Assembly: GCF_017826695.1 (NCBI RefSeq)
Contig: NZ_JAFFZW010000015.1
Span: 1 to 64,000, forward strand
DNA: 64,000 bases
From: Pseudomonas alliivorans
GTDB lineage: Bacteria; Pseudomonadota; Gammaproteobacteria; Pseudomonadales; Pseudomonadaceae
Reading direction: 5' to 3'
The translations under genes and the position numbers were made by a program. The notes beneath the pieces are model-generated. The model did not search any database. It was not told the origin of the DNA and was given only the letters and a program-made list of their open reading frames with translations. Positions 28,323-36,662 of the stretch are shown one piece after another; the first letter of the stretch is position 1; each line of letters opens with the position of its first letter.

Positions 28323-29351
28323 TCAGCGAATAGGTGGAGCGTACTGGATGCCGCCAGCGTTCCACAGGGCATTCTGGCCACGCTTGATTTTCAGCGGGGT
28401 AGACTCGCCCAGGTTGCGTTCGAACATCTCGCCATAGTTACCGACCTGCTTGACGATCTGCACGACCCAGTCCTTCGGCAGCTTGAGGTCTGCACCGTAG
28501 GCACCGTCAGCGCCGAGCATACGGGCAACGTCCGGGTTTTTGGTCGACTTGGCTTCTGCTTCGACGTTCTTGGAGGTCACTTTGGCCTCTTCGGCGTTCA
28601 GCATGGCGAACAGGGTCCACTTGACGATGGAGAACCACTCTTCGTCGCCTTTACGTACGACAGGGCCCAGCGGCTCCTTGGAGATCACTTCCGGCAGAAC
28701 GACGTAGTCGTCAGGCTTGGCCAGCTTGCTGCGCTGTGCGTACAGCTGCGACTGGTCGGAGGTCAGCACGTCGCAACGGCCGCCTTCCAGCGACTTGGCG
28801 CTTTCGTCGGAGGTGTCGAAGGTGATCGGGGTGTATTTCAGGCCGTTGGAGCGGAAGTAGTCGGAGACGTTCAGCTCGGTGGTGGTGCCTGCCTGGATAC
28901 AAACGGTCGCGCCGTCCAGTTCCTTGGCACTGTTGACGCCCAGCTTCTTGTTCACCAGGAAGCCGATGCCGTCGTAGTAAGTCACACCGGCGAAGACCAG
29001 GCCCATGCCCGAATCGCGTGAGCTGGTCCAGGTGGTGTTACGCGACAGAATGTCGATTTCGCCAGATTGCAGTGCAGTGAAGCGCTCTTTGGCGTTCAAC
29101 TGGCTGAACTTGACCTTGGTCGCGTCGCCAAACACGGCCGCGGCAACGGCACGGCACACGTCAGCGTCGATACCGGTGATCTTGCCGGTAGCATCCGGAA
29201 CGGAAAACCCTGGCAGGCCATCGCTGACGCCGCACTGAACAAACCCTTTCTTCTGGATAGCATCGAGTGTGGCACCTGCGTTAGCAGCCCCCGCCACGCC
29301 AAGTGCTGCTACAGCTGTGACTACCGCCAGGGTGGATTTCAACATCTTCAT
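28323..29351 (-). CDS. aapJ: General L-amino acid ABC transporter, periplasmic binding protein
   Basis: 342 residues. It has a Sec signal peptide (MKMLKSTLAVVTAVAALG... cut after AGAANA, residue 25). The mature protein has the two-lobed solute-binding fold, starting ATLDAIQKKGFVQCGV, with GFSVPDATGKITGIDADVCRAVAAAVFGD-like ligand motifs and RFTALQSGEIDILSRN. AapJ captures a broad range of L-amino acids, in Pseudomonas notably acidic ones, and hands them to AapQMP. It is the first gene of the operon; a sigma-54 promoter lies at 29682-29698, leaving a ~320-base leader. Confidence 0.95.
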   Translation of the reverse strand: MKMLKSTLAVVTAVAALGVAGAANAGATLDAIQKKGFVQCGVSDGLPGFSVPDATGKITGIDADVCRAVAAAVFGDATKVKFSQLNAKERFTALQSGEIDILSRNTTWTSSRDSGMGLVFAGVTYYDGIGFLVNKKLGVNSAKELDGATVCIQAGTTTELNVSDYFRSNGLKYTPITFDTSDESAKSLEGGRCDVLTSDQSQLYAQRSKLAKPDDYVVLPEVISKEPLGPVVRKGDEEWFSIVKWTLFAMLNAEEAKVTSKNVEAEAKSTKNPDVARMLGADGAYGADLKLPKDWVVQIVKQVGNYGEMFERNLGESTPLKIKRGQNALWNAGGIQYAPPIR

Positions 29352-29681
29352 TCAAAATCTCCAGTTTGCTCTTTGTTGTGTGGGAGTTTCAGTGGCATCG
29401 CACCCTTGTGAGGCATCAATGACCCGTGCTGGCTTTTTTTTGGGTCATGCGTGGCCGGACCTGAATCATGAAGCACCTGCAAGATCGTCTTGTCAGGGCT
29501 CGTCATCATTCGAATCGGTCCCTTGGACTGTCGCCCCGTGTTTTTCCCGAACCCGAACGGTACAGGTTGAAACGTGCCGCGAATCCTGACGCATGGACTC
29601 CGGTGCTGCTTTTCGACCGTTACCAGTAATAGCTTTATAGTGTTACCGAACGATGAGAGCACTCAGTCTCCATACGTCTTG

Positions 29682-29698
29682 TAGCAAAGCCCGTACCA
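29682..29698 (-). promoter_or_regulatory. Sigma-54 promoter upstream of aapJ
   Basis: On the minus strand, TGGTACGGGCTTTGCTA matches TGGCACR-N5-TTGCW, with GG at 29697-29696 and GC at 29685-29684 exactly 10 bases apart. It points toward aapJ, with transcript start expected near 29672. A weak NtrC-like dyad (GCACC-CTATT-AATGC, 29784-29798) lies ~100 bp upstream, in the gap before the esterase gene. The rest of 29352-29834 shows no gene. Confidence 0.7.
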
Positions 29699-29834
29699 GC
29701 ATGCTGGCGATGCTGAATTAGCGACAGGTCAAGACAAAAACTTGTACCCTTGCGACATCTTCTTTCATATTTAAACAAGCTGCGCACCCTATTAATGCGC
29801 CCAAAAAGCGCCAGCGCACAAAAATGGAGCAGTC

Positions 29835-30494
29835 ATGAGCGAACCTCTGATCCTTGAACCGTCCCGTGCCCCGGATGCGTGCGTCATCTGGCTGCACGGC
29901 CTCGGTGCCGACCGCTACGATTTTCTGCCAGTGGCCGAAGCCCTGCAGGAGTCTCTGCTGACCACGCGTTTCGTGCTCCCGCAGGCGCCGACGCGCGCGG
30001 TGACCGTCAACGGCGGCTATCAGATGCCGAGCTGGTATGACATCAAAGCCATGAGCAGCGAGGCCCGCGCCATCGATCACGACGAGATGGAAGCGTCGGC
30101 GCAGCAGGTGCTGAACCTCATCGAGCAACAACGTGACAGTGGTATCGATCCGGCGCGAATCTTTCTGGCAGGCTTTTCCCAAGGCGGCGCGGTGGTATTG
30201 CACGCCGGCTACCTGCGCTGGCAGGGCCCGCTCGGCGGCGTGCTCGCGCTTTCCACTTATGCACCGACATTCAATAATCAGATGACGCTTTCCGCAAGCC
30301 AGCAGCGCATCCCGGCCCTCTGCCTGCACGGTCAACATGACGAAGTGGTGCACAACGTCATGGGCCGGACCGCCTACGAGCATTTGAAGGCTCAAGGTGT
30401 CACCGCTCAATGGCAGGAGTACCCAATGGGACACCAAGTGTTACCGGAGGAAATTCAGGATATCGGCGTGTGGCTGGCTGAAAAACTGCGCTGA
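29835..30494 (+). CDS. Carboxylesterase (EstB / carboxylesterase 2 type)
   Basis: 219 residues with an alpha/beta-hydrolase fold. The catalytic triad is visible: Ser115 in GFSQGG, Asp169 in HGQHDEVV, and His200 in PMGHQV. The oxyanion region WLHGLGADRYDF is near residue 20. The family hydrolyses short-chain esters and includes acyl-protein thioesterase-like enzymes; the natural substrate is unknown. There is no signal peptide, so it is cytoplasmic. It stands alone, with the rhlB-like gene 117 bp downstream beyond a strong inverted repeat. Confidence 0.9.
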   Translation: MSEPLILEPSRAPDACVIWLHGLGADRYDFLPVAEALQESLLTTRFVLPQAPTRAVTVNGGYQMPSWYDIKAMSSEARAIDHDEMEASAQQVLNLIEQQRDSGIDPARIFLAGFSQGGAVVLHAGYLRWQGPLGGVLALSTYAPTFNNQMTLSASQQRIPALCLHGQHDEVVHNVMGRTAYEHLKAQGVTAQWQEYPMGHQVLPEEIQDIGVWLAEKLR

Positions 30495-30550
30495 AATCGG
30501 TATTGCAGCGCGCCGGACCGAGCGGTTCTGTAGCGCAACACGGATGACAC

Positions 30551-30589
30551 TACGCCGAGCACGGTTCTTGCTTTACACTGCTCGGCGTA
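30551..30589 (+). other. Inverted repeat between esterase and RNA helicase genes
   Basis: Perfect 11-bp arms TACGCCGAGCA / TGCTCGGCGTA around a 17-base loop. It sits 56 bp after the esterase stop and 22 bp before the helicase ATG, so it would fold in the 5' leader or act as an operator. No T tract follows. Confidence 0.55.
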
Positions 30590-30611
30590 CATTCCTTAAC
30601 CAATTGACGAG

Positions 30612-32078
30612 ATGACCGTGCTCAAAGCACTCAAAAAGATGTTCGGTAAAAGCGAGGCCGAACCGCTCGCGCCTGCTCCGGCAGCACCTGCCCCCGCACC
30701 TGTCATGCCCGTTCAGGAGCAGAATCAGGGCCAGAATCATGACCGCCACGTTCAGGCGGCCGACAAGCCTGTCGAGCCTGCCAGGGCCAGAGCACCGCGC
30801 TCCGACAAGCCCCGGAGCGAGCGCCCGCGTCGCGAACGTGTGGAGAAACCTCCTGCCCCAGCCTGGAAACTTGAAGATTTCGTCGTTGAACCGCAGGAAG
30901 GCAAGACCCGTTTTCACGACTTCAACCTTGCACCTGAGCTGATGCACGCCATTCAGGACCTGGGCTTCCCTTACTGCACGCCGATCCAGGCGGGCGTTCT
31001 AGGCTTCACCCTCAAAGGCAAGGACGCGATCGGCCGTGCGCAGACCGGCACTGGCAAGACCGCAGCCTTCCTGATCTCGATCATCGAGCAACTGACCCAG
31101 ACCCCGCCACCCGCAGAACGCTATATGGGCGAACCGCGCGCCTTGATCATCGCGCCGACCCGGGAACTGGTGGTGCAGATCGCCAAGGACGCCGCCGACC
31201 TGACCAAGTACACCAACCTGAACGTCATGACGTTCGTCGGTGGCATGGACTTCGACAAGCAGCTCAAGCAACTGGAAGCGCGTCACTGCGACATTCTGGT
31301 TGCCACGCCGGGTCGCCTGCTGGACTTCAACCAGCGCGGAGAGGTGCATCTGGACATGGTTGAAGTGATGGTGCTGGACGAAGCCGACCGCATGCTGGAC
31401 ATGGGCTTCATTCCGCAGGTGCGTCAGATCATTCGTCAGACACCGCACAAGGGTGAACGCCAGACCCTGTTGTTCTCGGCCACCTTCACTGAAGATGTCA
31501 TGAACCTGGCCAAGCAATGGACCACGGATCCGTCCATCGTCGAGATCGAATCGCTGAACGTTGCCAGTGACAACGTCGAGCAGCACATCTACGCGGTGGC
31601 CGGTGCCGACAAATACAAGCTGTTGTACAACCTGGTCAACGACAACGGCTGGGAACGTGTGATGGTCTTTGCCAACCGCAAGGACGAAGTGCGCCGCATC
31701 GAAGAACGACTGGTGCGCGACGGCGTCAACGCGGCGCAACTGTCAGGCGATGTGCCTCAGCACAAGCGGATCAAGACGCTGGAAGGCTTCCGCGAAGGCA
31801 AGATTCGCGTGCTGGTCGCCACCGATGTCGCCGGTCGCGGCATTCACATCGACGGCATCAGCCATGTGATCAACTTCACCCTGCCCGAAGTGCCGGACGA
31901 CTACGTGCACCGCATCGGCCGTACTGGTCGTGCTGGCGCTGACGGCGTATCGATCAGCTTCGCAGGCGAAGACGACTCGTATCAGCTGCCTGCCATCGAA
32001 GAAAAGCTGGGCCGCAAGATCAGCTGCGAAACCCCGCCGACCGAACTGCTGCGTGCCGTGGTGCGTCGCACGACTTAA
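30612..32078 (+). CDS. rhlB: DEAD-box ATP-dependent RNA helicase RhlB
   Basis: 488 residues. The first ~95 are a low-complexity Pro/Ala/Arg-rich extension (with KPRSERPRRERVEKP), typical of pseudomonad RhlB. The helicase core follows: Q motif FPYCTPIQ, motif I AQTGTGKT, motif Ia PTRELV, motif II DEAD in VLDEADRMLDMGF, motif III SAT, and motif VI HRIGRTGRAG. RhlB unwinds RNA for degradation and ribosome-related processes. The start MTVLKALKKMFGK is the family's usual one. It is a single gene ending at a REP-like element before the convergent moa genes. Confidence 0.92.
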   Translation: MTVLKALKKMFGKSEAEPLAPAPAAPAPAPVMPVQEQNQGQNHDRHVQAADKPVEPARARAPRSDKPRSERPRRERVEKPPAPAWKLEDFVVEPQEGKTRFHDFNLAPELMHAIQDLGFPYCTPIQAGVLGFTLKGKDAIGRAQTGTGKTAAFLISIIEQLTQTPPPAERYMGEPRALIIAPTRELVVQIAKDAADLTKYTNLNVMTFVGGMDFDKQLKQLEARHCDILVATPGRLLDFNQRGEVHLDMVEVMVLDEADRMLDMGFIPQVRQIIRQTPHKGERQTLLFSATFTEDVMNLAKQWTTDPSIVEIESLNVASDNVEQHIYAVAGADKYKLLYNLVNDNGWERVMVFANRKDEVRRIEERLVRDGVNAAQLSGDVPQHKRIKTLEGFREGKIRVLVATDVAGRGIHIDGISHVINFTLPEVPDDYVHRIGRTGRAGADGVSISFAGEDDSYQLPAIEEKLGRKISCETPPTELLRAVVRRTT

Positions 32079-32099
32079 GCGTTTTCTGACCTGAAAGAT

Positions 32100-32155
32100 G
32101 ATCGTGCCCATGCTCCGCGTGGGCATGCCGCCCGTGACGCTTCGCGTCTCGGTGG
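32100..32155 (+). repeat. REP-like repeat, copy 3 (rhlB / moaE convergent junction)
   Basis: Begins GATCGTGCCCATGCTCCGCG, followed by TGGGCATGC and CGTGACGCTTCGCG. It starts 22 bp after the rhlB stop and shares its core with the copies at 19599 and 21782. Confidence 0.65.
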
Positions 32156-32180
32156 CACGTACGGCAGACTCCGAGCCCCG

Positions 32181-32630
32181 TCACTTCCAGCGATCTGCCG
32201 CCGCGTGATCACTGTCACGGCCTTCTACCCAACGCTCGCCTTCAGACGTGTTCTCACGCTTCCAGAACGGCGCGCGGGTCTTGAGATAATCCATGACGAA
32301 GTCACAGGCCTCGAACGCGGCCTGACGATGGGCACTGGCAACGCCAACGAACACAATGGGTTCGCCCGGCTCCAGCACTCCGACCCGGTGCAACACGTCC
32401 AGCCGCAACAAAGGCCAGCGCTGTTCGGCTTCGACTACAATCTTCGCCAATGCCTTTTCGGTCATGCCTGGATAGTGTTCCAGAAACATGCCGGAAACTT
32501 CGCGGCCGTCGTTGAAGTCGCGCACGTAACCGACAAAACTCACCACCGCACCGATGCCGACATTGGCAGCATGCAGTGCATTGACCTCCGTGCCCGGATC
32601 GAACGCTGCCGATTGCACACGAATCGCCAT
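32181..32630 (-). CDS. moaE: Molybdopterin synthase catalytic subunit
   Basis: 149 residues. MoaE, with MoaD, converts cyclic pyranopterin monophosphate to molybdopterin. Visible family segments are VSFVGYVRDFNDGREVSGMFLEHYPGM in parts, HRVG..EPGEPIVFV and the active-site region DYLKTRAPFWKRE with its lysines. It is the last gene of moaC-moaD-moaE, 2 bp after the moaD stop. Confidence 0.95.
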   Translation of the reverse strand: MAIRVQSAAFDPGTEVNALHAANVGIGAVVSFVGYVRDFNDGREVSGMFLEHYPGMTEKALAKIVVEAEQRWPLLRLDVLHRVGVLEPGEPIVFVGVASAHRQAAFEACDFVMDYLKTRAPFWKRENTSEGERWVEGRDSDHAAADRWK

Positions 32631-32632
32631 GA

Positions 32633-32878
32633 TCAGCCTCCGGTCACGGTAGGAAAGAACGCCACTTCATCGCCATCCTGCAAGGGCTCGTCCAGCGCGC
32701 AGAGTTCCTGATTGCGGGCGCACATTACGTTCCGCTCGCCGAGTACCTGCCAGGCCTCGCCGCGTTGCAACAAGTGCTGACGCACTGCGTCCACCGTGGC
32801 GAAATCCCCCTCGACCCGCTCGCTGTCCAGCCCTAGTGCTTCGCGATAGCGGGCGAAATACTGAACCTGCAGTTTCAT
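32633..32878 (-). CDS. moaD: Molybdopterin synthase sulfur carrier subunit
   Basis: 81 residues, ubiquitin-like fold. The C-terminus ends in VTGG, the diglycine that becomes a thiocarboxylate and donates sulfur to molybdopterin. The ATG at 32878 overlaps the moaC stop as ATGA, so translation is coupled. Confidence 0.95.
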   Translation of the reverse strand: MKLQVQYFARYREALGLDSERVEGDFATVDAVRQHLLQRGEAWQVLGERNVMCARNQELCALDEPLQDGDEVAFFPTVTGG

Positions 32879-33360
32879 TTCCCCGCCTCCACATCGTCAG
32901 CGACGAAGTGCCCGCTCTTGCCGCCGAGCTTCTCCAGCAGGCGAACCGATTCGATGACCATGCCGCGATCCACCGCCTTGCACATGTCATAGATCGTCAG
33001 CGCAGCGACACTGGCGGCCGTCAGCGCTTCCATTTCCACGCCGGTCTGCCCGGCCAGCTTGCAGCGCGCCATGATCAACACCGCGTCGTCGCCCTCGGCG
33101 CTGAGTTCGACCTTGACGCTGGTCAGCATCAGCGGATGGCAGAGCGGTATCAGATCGCTGGTCTTCTTCGCCGCCTGTATGCCCGCGATACGGGCCACAG
33201 CGAAGACATCACCTTTGGGGTGGCCCCCGCTGACAATCATTTGCAGAGTGGTCGGCAGCATGCGCACACGCGCACAGGCCACGGCTTCACGGGACGTCAC
33301 CGCTTTATCGGTCACATCGACCATGTTGGCACGGCCTTGAGAATCGAGATGGGTCAGCAC
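32875..33360 (-). CDS. moaC: Cyclic pyranopterin monophosphate synthase
   Basis: 161 residues from a GTG at 33360, chosen because AGGAG lies 7 bases upstream and the protein then begins (M)LTHLDSQGRANMVDV, matching the family start and length. The longer open frame to 33459 has no such support. MoaC rearranges the MoaA product into cPMP, the first stable intermediate of molybdenum cofactor synthesis. DLIPLCHPLML is the signature segment. moaC-moaD-moaE form a compact operon; moaA and moaB are not in the window. Confidence 0.94.
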   Translation of the reverse strand: MLTHLDSQGRANMVDVTDKAVTSREAVACARVRMLPTTLQMIVSGGHPKGDVFAVARIAGIQAAKKTSDLIPLCHPLMLTSVKVELSAEGDDAVLIMARCKLAGQTGVEMEALTAASVAALTIYDMCKAVDRGMVIESVRLLEKLGGKSGHFVADDVEAGK

Positions 33361-33509
33361 AGTTCTACTCCTGAACAGGAGCGGGGATTGTAAACCTAAA
33401 AGCGCGGCAGGGGGCTGACGGAGCACGGACAGCGCGTGGGGGTGGGCCTGCACTCGCAAGCGCTGCTACAGACGCCCTGCTTCGGGGGCCTGCGCAATCC
33501 TCTTCATGA

Positions 33510-33533
33510 GCAAGCCCGCTGCCGCGGGCTTGC
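33510..33533 (-). terminator. Hairpin downstream of the PhoH-family gene
   Basis: Perfect 10-bp arms GCAAGCCCGC / GCGGGCTTGC with a TGCC loop, 48 bp beyond the phoH-like stop. It is a very stable hairpin without a clear T tract and probably ends that transcript. Confidence 0.55.
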
Positions 33534-33580
33534 ATGTTTCCATCGATAAGGGTGGACCACGCCTGGCGCCGGGCGCGAAG

Positions 33581-34975
33581 TTACAAATGGCTCTCCGCAT
33601 ATTCGGCCAGTATCGAGCGAGGCACACCCTGCAGGGTGATGTGCACGCCGTTGGGGAAGTCCTTGAAGCGCTCCGTCAGGTAGGTCAGCCCGGAACTGGT
33701 GGCTGACAGATAGGGGGTGTCGATCTGCGCCAGGTTGCCCAGGCAGACCACCTTTGAACCGGCACCGGCACGGGTGATGATGGTTTTCATCTGGTGCGGC
33801 GTCAGGTTCTGGCACTCGTCGATCAGGATCAGACTCTGTTGAAAACTGCGGCCTCGAATGTAGTTGAGGGATTTGAACTGCAGCGGCACTTTGCTGAGGA
33901 TGTAATCGACGCTGCCATGGGTGCTTTCGTCATCCATGTGCAAGGCTTCAAGGTTGTCGGTGATTGCGCCGAGCCACGGCTCCATTTTTTCCGCTTCGGT
34001 GCCGGGCAGGAAACCGATTTCCTGATCAAGCCCCTGCACGCTACGGGTTGCGATGATGCGGCGATAACGTTTGGTGACCATGGTCTGCTCGATGGCAGCG
34101 GCCAGGGCCAGAATGGTTTTACCCGAACCGGCAGCACCGGACAGGTTGACCAGATGGATATCCGGATCCAGCAAGGCAAACAGTGCAAGCCCCTGATAAA
34201 TGTCCCGCGGCTTGAGGCCCCAGGCTTCCTGGTGCAGCAACGGCTCCTGATGCATGTCCAGAATCAGCAGCTCGTCATTCTTGACGCCCTTGATCCAGCC
34301 GACGAAGCCCTGCTCGTCGACAATGAACTCGTTGATGTGGACTGCAGGCAGGGTTTCATTCAATTGCACACGGTGCCAGGTACGCCCCCGCTCCTGCCGG
34401 GTGTCGACCTTGTTGACCCGATCCCAGAACGAACCGGTCATGTCGTGGTAGCCACGGGACAACAGCGAGACGTCGTCCACCAGCTGGTCGGTGCTGTAAT
34501 CCTCGGCCTCGATGCCACAGGCGCGGGCCTTGAGGCGCATGTTGATGTCTTTGGTCACCAGCACAACGCTCAAGTCCTTGTTGCGCGCGTGCAGGTCGAT
34601 CAATTGATTGATGATGATGTTGTCGTTCAGATGCTCGGGAAGAAGGCTGTTGGGTTCTTCGCGCTTGCTCATCAAAATCGACAGGAAGCCTTTGAAAACG
34701 CCGGTGCCGCGATTGATCGGTACACCCTTCTCGACTTCTTCGGGTGATGCTTCGCCCAGTGTCTTGTCAATCAGGCGGATCGCCTGCCGGCATTCGGCGG
34801 CTACTGAATGTTTACCTGCCTTGAGTTTGTCCAATTCCTCCAGAACGGTCATGGGGATGGCGACGTGGTGTTCTTCGAAATTCAGCAGTGCGTTTGGATC
34901 ATGGATCAATACATTGGTATCGAGCACGTAAAGGATTGGCTGGTTAGTGGAGGGGGTGCGTCCGTGGTCATCCAT
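33581..34975 (-). CDS. PhoH-family ATPase with N-terminal PIN domain
   Basis: 464 residues. Residues ~13-150 form a PIN nuclease domain (YVLDTNVLIHDP with the acidic Asp19, then VVLVTKDINMR). Residues ~250-464 are the PhoH P-loop ATPase with Walker A GAAGSGKT (280-287) and Walker B LILIDECQN. Fused PIN-PhoH proteins are proposed RNA-unwinding or RNA-degrading enzymes; the name comes from a phosphate-starvation gene, but no such control is evident here. It is a single gene, transcribed like moaCDE but 220 bp before it with a hairpin between. Confidence 0.9.
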   Translation of the reverse strand: MDDHGRTPSTNQPILYVLDTNVLIHDPNALLNFEEHHVAIPMTVLEELDKLKAGKHSVAAECRQAIRLIDKTLGEASPEEVEKGVPINRGTGVFKGFLSILMSKREEPNSLLPEHLNDNIIINQLIDLHARNKDLSVVLVTKDINMRLKARACGIEAEDYSTDQLVDDVSLLSRGYHDMTGSFWDRVNKVDTRQERGRTWHRVQLNETLPAVHINEFIVDEQGFVGWIKGVKNDELLILDMHQEPLLHQEAWGLKPRDIYQGLALFALLDPDIHLVNLSGAAGSGKTILALAAAIEQTMVTKRYRRIIATRSVQGLDQEIGFLPGTEAEKMEPWLGAITDNLEALHMDDESTHGSVDYILSKVPLQFKSLNYIRGRSFQQSLILIDECQNLTPHQMKTIITRAGAGSKVVCLGNLAQIDTPYLSATSSGLTYLTERFKDFPNGVHITLQGVPRSILAEYAESHL

Positions 34976-35270
34976 ACTCGCTCACCTTTGTAGTAGCCAG
35001 GCGACGCAGAACCACAACAGCACTGCGCCACGAAAAGGCCGCCGGTTTTCTTCCCTTCAGGCAGGGTAGAAGTGTTGCTCAAGGTGGGTCTTGGAAGACG
35101 CCACCTGTGTTGCAGGTTTCGGCGGTCTGTATTCGTAATACAGCAAAAGGGATGACAGAAAAAAGCTCTTTGACAGTTTTTTGAAGTTTATTTCACAGGA
35201 TGACGAATAGCGCTTGGCGGACGTTCCCGGCGCGTTTACAGTCGGAAGTCAGCTACAGCCGATTTACCCA
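34976..35270. other. Intergenic region upstream of the PhoH-family gene
   Basis: 295 bp with no credible gene. It must contain the promoter of the PhoH-family gene and the 3' end region of the deacetylase-like gene. I see only T- and A-rich patches around 35140-35200 and no convincing terminator. Confidence 0.3.
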
Positions 35271-36455
35271 TTATTCCCCCTCCGACGTGTCTTCGTCAGT
35301 CTTTTCCAGCCCTTGTTCCACGGGCGTTTCATACAGATTCCGGCAGTCATCCCAGATCAGTTCGCTTTGTGCGGTGTTGGCCATCAACAGCGGCAGTGCC
35401 GACTGCGCCCTGTTGGCCGAGTCATGGAACACCACCGTGCCCCGTCGCCAGAGCAGCATGAGCGTCAATACACGATCGCTCACCTGATCGGCAGTCAGCC
35501 GACCGGTTGCATCCTGAGCGTCGATATTCCACAGCGACACCCTCAGGTGTTGCGAGCGGAAGTAATCACCGCTGTCGGCACGACGATGCCCATAAGGCGG
35601 ACGGAACAGCGGCACGAAGTTATCCGGAAGGATCTGCTGCACCAATGCCGAACTGCGTTGAATCGAATCCTGCCAGTCCAGCCACTGGCTGTGCGACCGG
35701 TATTCCCAGCCCTGAATCCCCACGCATTGCTGGCGGTACAACGCCTGCAGGCCGACAACGGATGTACTGTCGAGGCGATCCTGCAGGCTCTTGCCCAACA
35801 CATGAAAAGTCGCTGTCATCTTCTGCTGGCGCATGAAATCAGCCAGCCAGTCCGTCGCGCCATCGGCTGCGCTGGGACCACTGTCGAAGTTGAGCTTGAA
35901 GGTGCGGTCCGGCATCTCGTCGCCGATCATCTCATCGGAGTTATAACGCTCGATCTCGCTGCTGGTCTGGGGAAACAGCGCGGCCAGAAACAGCAGTTCG
36001 TTGAGGTAGCGCTGATGGAAGATGGCACTGGGTCTTGCCCAGGCGGCATAAAAGGAATCATCGGCAACCTGATATTCCTCGGCGCGCTGACGCAACTGGT
36101 CCATGTCTTCGACCAGCACACAGAAGTTGGCGTCGTCGACGCAGCTTTTCTGAGCGGCCTGATAGTTTTCCAGCAGGCGCGACCACAGACGATGGCGAAC
36201 CACGTTCAGCGAGGACACATTGACGTAACGCAGGCCGAGGCGCTGCTTGAGCCCTTCCTCGTCCAGCTTTTCGCTCAGATACAGCTGATGGGCGAACGCC
36301 AGGATCTCGGCGCGTGACGCGACATCGAACAACGCAGGCGTTTCCAGGCGCTCGGGCCAGACACTGCGATCCATGGTGGCAATGACCGGAGCGGCTGCCT
36401 GGGCCTGACCCCACAACAGACACGCGCAAACTGCTAAAACGATACGCAAACCCAA
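35271..36455 (-). CDS. Polysaccharide deacetylase-like protein with altered active-site motifs
   Basis: 394 residues from a TTG at 36455; a second TTG at 36449 has better spacing from the AGGGG upstream. A signal peptide (LRIVLAVCACLLWGQAQA) predicts export. Residues ~185-360 form a NodB-type deacetylase domain: motif 1 reads FDSGP (190-194) instead of FDDGP, motif 2 has His255 but Leu at the usual second-His position (HSQWL), motif 3 is RPPYG (285-289), and motif 5 is FHD (343-345). So two of the three metal ligands look changed. The N-terminal ~180 residues are helical and not recognised. It may bind or modify a polysaccharide with altered chemistry, or be inactive. It is divergent from yaaA and near, but not within, the alginate cluster. 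Confidence 0.75.
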   Translation of the reverse strand: MGLRIVLAVCACLLWGQAQAAAPVIATMDRSVWPERLETPALFDVASRAEILAFAHQLYLSEKLDEEGLKQRLGLRYVNVSSLNVVRHRLWSRLLENYQAAQKSCVDDANFCVLVEDMDQLRQRAEEYQVADDSFYAAWARPSAIFHQRYLNELLFLAALFPQTSSEIERYNSDEMIGDEMPDRTFKLNFDSGPSAADGATDWLADFMRQQKMTATFHVLGKSLQDRLDSTSVVGLQALYRQQCVGIQGWEYRSHSQWLDWQDSIQRSSALVQQILPDNFVPLFRPPYGHRRADSGDYFRSQHLRVSLWNIDAQDATGRLTADQVSDRVLTLMLLWRRGTVVFHDSANRAQSALPLLMANTAQSELIWDDCRNLYETPVEQGLEKTDEDTSEGE

Positions 36456-36662
36456 TGTCCCCTATGTCGACTGTCGCGTCATGACCAGCGCGCCACTATA
36501 GCTGATATACGCCTGCCCCCTTATGTCGAGGCACATACAAAACCGATGCGTGAACCGCCATTGCCCCGTGGGCGGATGCCAAACCTGTCTCTATCGCCAC
36601 CATAGCTGGAGTCGTACGCCATCACCCCCTAGAATCCCCCGACGATCAAAGGAGACGACTTC

